Origin: Nanogingivalis sp963545035
GTDB lineage: Bacteria; Patescibacteriota; Saccharimonadia; Saccharimonadales; Saccharimonadaceae
Direction: 5' to 3'
Length of the DNA stretch: 13,210 nt
Assembly: GCA_963545035.1 (NCBI GenBank)
Contig: CAUUHU010000020.1
Location: forward strand, 1-13,210
Shown here: positions 11,692 to 13,210 of the stretch, one piece after another
How the letters are laid out: each line of letters opens with the position of its first letter
How positions within the stretch are numbered: position 1 is the first letter of the stretch
The notes under the pieces: generated by a model
What the model was told of the DNA's origin: nothing
The model's input: the letters and a program-made list of their open reading frames with translations, nothing else
The model's database searches: none
Position numbers and translations under genes: made by a program

Positions 11692-12342
11692 CACGTGGCT
11701 TATAACCGACCACTGTAAGATTTATTTGAGACGTATAAAGAATTAATAAAAAATAAAAGAGGTATTATGTCTATTTCGTTTACTTATTATGGAGTTGCAT
11801 GTGGAGTCCTTTCTATCAATAGCAAGGTAAAACGCTGGTTCAAACCGACGGCATTTTTATGTGACATGCCGGGTTCGAACCGACTAACGCTCGCTTTACA
11901 GGCGAGTGGCGCACCATATTGCCCTACGTCACCATAATGATGTAGTTGATGAGTGCCGCTGTGCTCGTTTGCTATATCAAACTTAAAACCTCTTATTGTA
12001 AAGTACATTTGCATAATAAGAAAATCCGCGAAGATAAACGATCCGAATGTACCAGGTCGTGAATTCAAAAACGTGTTGGTTAAAAGGTTCTCCAACACAA
12101 GGAATGCTAGATGCATTAAAAGCATTCAGTTTTGTCAAAGAAAAGACGTTAAAACTCAAGTCGTGCTGTAAAGCACGCAAATTGCGATGGTCCCAATACA
12201 TACTGCTTTAGCCCGTCAGCTAAAGGGTCCCTGTAAAACCATTTGGGTCATTTGGAGAATGACACTAAAGAACTCCCATTACCAAATCGGTGCGCAAGAT
12301 GCGGTAGAGGTCTAGCCCACCTCAGATAAACGGGCAACTTAA
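11692..12342. other. Gene-poor stretch with a tRNA and several RNA-like hairpins
   Basis: There is no convincing protein gene in these 650 bases. The minus strand holds tRNA-Tyr (11860-11932). The plus strand shows perfect hairpins GTGTTGG/CCAACAC (12073-12098), CGTGCT-GTAA-AGCACG (12162-12177) and CTTTAGC/GCTAAAG (12206-12225). Helix GCCCGT/ACGGGC (12211-12216 with 12330-12335) could enclose GTCAT/ATGAC (12247-12263) and GAGGT/ACCTC (12307-12323), both with 7-nt loops. The mixed base composition differs from the AT-rich coding regions to the left and looks like a phage tRNA and small-RNA cluster. Confidence 0.5.
11860..11932 (-). tRNA. tRNA-Tyr(GTA), class I form without CCA
   Basis: Read on the minus strand, 73 bases fit canonical tRNA numbering without gaps. 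Acceptor GTGACGT pairs with ATGTCAC, the D stem GGC pairs with GCC and G18-G19 are present. Anticodon stem CTCGC/GCGAG encloses loop CTGTAAA (anticodon GTA), the variable loop has only 5 nt (CGTTA), and T stem GTCGG/CCGGC encloses TTCGAAC. The discriminator is A. No CCA is encoded, and the short variable loop is unusual because bacterial tRNA-Tyr is normally class II. Confidence 0.88.
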
Positions 12343-12414
12343 TAGGGTATAGCCAAGCGGTAAGGCAAGGGACTTTGACTCCCTCATGCGTTGGTTCGAA
12401 TCCAGCTGCCCTAG
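12343..12414 (+). tRNA. tRNA-Gln(TTG), without encoded CCA
   Basis: A 72-nt class I tRNA. Acceptor TAGGGTA pairs with TGCCCTA (one G-U), starting with the U1-A72 pair typical of tRNA-Gln. The D stem is GCC/GGC and anticodon stem AGGGA/TCCCT encloses loop CTTTGAC, giving anticodon TTG. The T arm is TTGG-TTCGAAT-CCAG and the discriminator is G. TAA follows instead of CCA, unlike the three tRNAs in the left part of the window. Confidence 0.95.
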
Positions 12415-12448
12415 TAACTAAAAAGAAATTCTTAAAAAGGATAGAAAC

Positions 12449-13015
12449 ATGAAAGCTCGCAAAAAACCAATCGAAGTCTTTGTCATAAAATACGACAACA
12501 ATATCATTTTGGAAGAATTTTTAAAACTTCTAAGAACCAATGAAAAAGAACCCGTTCGGTATGATGAATCAGACGGAACAATTTACATTATCAAAGAACG
12601 AGGCGAGATTGCTTTACCGAAAGGCAATTGGGTCATCCGCGAAGACAATACCGACGGTTGTTTTTGGTCGATAGACCCGGATATCTTTTTACAAACATAC
12701 CATCGAGTAAAAGGAACTGTAAATACATTTGTAAAAAAGGTATATGACGTAGATTTTGTTAAAATTGATACAAACGATACTAAAAATGTTATTGAAGTCC
12801 TTAATTTCTTAGGATACAAAATTGCCACTCCTTTAGAAGAACTACAACGAGATGAACTAGTGGAATCTGTAAAACAACAGGGATTTCTTGAAATAAACAC
12901 CCTAGAGGGTACTGAACGTTTATTCTCAGGAGAAGTTGTAGTAAAAGGTATTAAGGGCGAGTTCTATCCTATATCTTACGATAATTTTATTAAAGTTTAT
13001 GATATTTTAGAATAA
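12449..13015 (+). CDS. Phage-type small protein with tandemly duplicated domain
   Basis: A 188-residue soluble protein. Residues 1-87 (MKARKKPIEV at the start, then GTIYIIKERGEIALPKGNWVI and PDIFLQTYHRV) match a family of roughly 80-100 residue proteins that I know from phages and prophages, typically beginning MKxRKKPVxVEA and ending VKGEFYPCKPDIFEKTYE. Residues about 92-188 repeat the pattern (KKVYDVDFVKID at the start, then INTLEGTERLFSGEVVVKGIKGEFYPISYDNFIKVYDIL). The protein is therefore two fused copies, the second closer to the family at its C-terminus. The function of the family is unknown. Ribosome site AAAAAGGA lies 7 nt before the ATG. The gene follows tRNA-Gln directly. Confidence 0.85.
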   Translation: MKARKKPIEVFVIKYDNNIILEEFLKLLRTNEKEPVRYDESDGTIYIIKERGEIALPKGNWVIREDNTDGCFWSIDPDIFLQTYHRVKGTVNTFVKKVYDVDFVKIDTNDTKNVIEVLNFLGYKIATPLEELQRDELVESVKQQGFLEINTLEGTERLFSGEVVVKGIKGEFYPISYDNFIKVYDILE

Positions 13016-13064
13016 ACTGTCAAACATAAATAAACAAAAGGAATACGGTTGACCCAGTCTAATT

Positions 13065-13210
13065 ATGAAAAACTTGATTTTATTAAGTACTCTATCAATA
13101 CCCATTGAATTTACAATGGATTTGAAAATGCTAAACCAAATGAATGACCTACTTCAACCTAAAAATATTTATCCAATTCATATTGAAGACTATAGTCATT
13201 ACAATACGAC
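13065..13210 (+). CDS. Possible partial ORF running off the window
   Basis: An open frame from ATG 13065 continues to the window end (48 complete codons): MKNLILLSTLSIPIEFTMD, then NQMNDLLQPKNIYPIHIEDYSHYN. No clear ribosome site precedes the ATG; GGAA lies about 20 nt upstream. A TTG-started frame nearer to it closes after 19 codons. I do not recognise the product, and the call rests only on the open frame and base composition. Confidence 0.4.
   Translation, partial: MKNLILLSTLSIPIEFTMDLKMLNQMNDLLQPKNIYPIHIEDYSHYNT

Noticed and set aside
11830..11850. Second possible tRNA T-arm (GGTTCAAACC) near tRNA-Tyr
   Set aside because: The flanking bases do not form a T stem on either strand, and no anticodon or acceptor stem lies at the right distance.
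11767..11937. A 56-codon plus-strand frame with a fair ribosome site (AGAGGT) before ATG 11767
   Set aside because: Its second half reads through the antisense of tRNA-Tyr (MPGSNRLTLALQASGA), a classic spurious translation of tRNA genes. The first half has no recognisable feature.
11787..12201. Minus-strand frames of 112 and 72 codons and a plus-strand frame of 72 codons
   Set aside because: They overlap each other and the tRNA-Tyr region, lack good ribosome sites, and read as low-quality mixtures rich in rare residues. The region looks like RNA genes instead.
12247..12323. Extra tRNAs suggested by 5-bp stems with 7-nt loops at 12247-12263 and 12307-12323
   Set aside because: Neither has a T arm with TTC or a matching acceptor stem at the correct spacing. 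They are reported only as part of a possible structured RNA.

Overview
The window reads as chromosomal DNA of an AT-rich Candidate Phyla Radiation bacterium, most likely Candidatus Saccharibacteria (TM7). The evidence is a CPR-type two-helix T4SS pilin, a short MurE, many promoters that sit directly against start codons, small cell-surface proteins, and standard use of TGA as a stop. TGA ends the ABC permease, which argues against the UGA-recoding CPR lineages. No taxonomic search could be run, so the assignment is an inference.

Layout. 1-1006: the 3' part of pnp (PNPase), then a terminator and tRNA-Ser(GCT) on the minus strand. 1198-1749: a pilin-like gene with a consensus promoter. 1762-3834: a MacB/FtsX-type ABC permease and its ATPase, as a minus-strand operon. 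3901-4359: rlmH. 4396-5560: two consecutive small transcription units, each with a consensus promoter, a 160-175 nt structured leader, an ORF of about 100 codons, a trailer complementary to the leader, and an intrinsic terminator. 5559-6157: a HIT-family gene preceded by what looks like an internally deleted zwf remnant. 6176-7015: a minus-strand pair made of a secreted protein interrupted by an amber codon and a small membrane protein. 7056-7380: tRNA-Ser(GGA) and tRNA-Leu(TAG). 7386-8781: a murE-like ligase. 8781-9208: a small hypothetical gene divergent from 9194-11059, a large surface protein with leucine-rich repeats, a helical region and a C-terminal membrane anchor. 11072-11691: a long hairpin and a polytopic membrane protein. 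11692-13210: a compositionally different, phage-like stretch with a class I tRNA-Tyr(GTA) and a tRNA-Gln(TTG), both lacking encoded CCA, a phage-type protein with a duplicated domain, and a partial ORF at the edge.

How the parts relate. The left three quarters is mostly housekeeping: RNA decay, 23S rRNA modification, peptidoglycan precursor synthesis and tRNAs. Envelope functions (pilin, ABC exporter, surface protein) are mixed in, each under a recognisable TTGnnn-N17-TATAAT/TAAAAT promoter. Several of these promoters give almost leaderless mRNAs. The most unusual region is the twin leader-ORF-trailer units at 4430-5560. In each, a segment at the same register after a 5' hairpin can pair with sequence just before the terminator and so close the mRNA end to end. 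The right end looks like mobile or phage DNA, or an assembly junction to such DNA.
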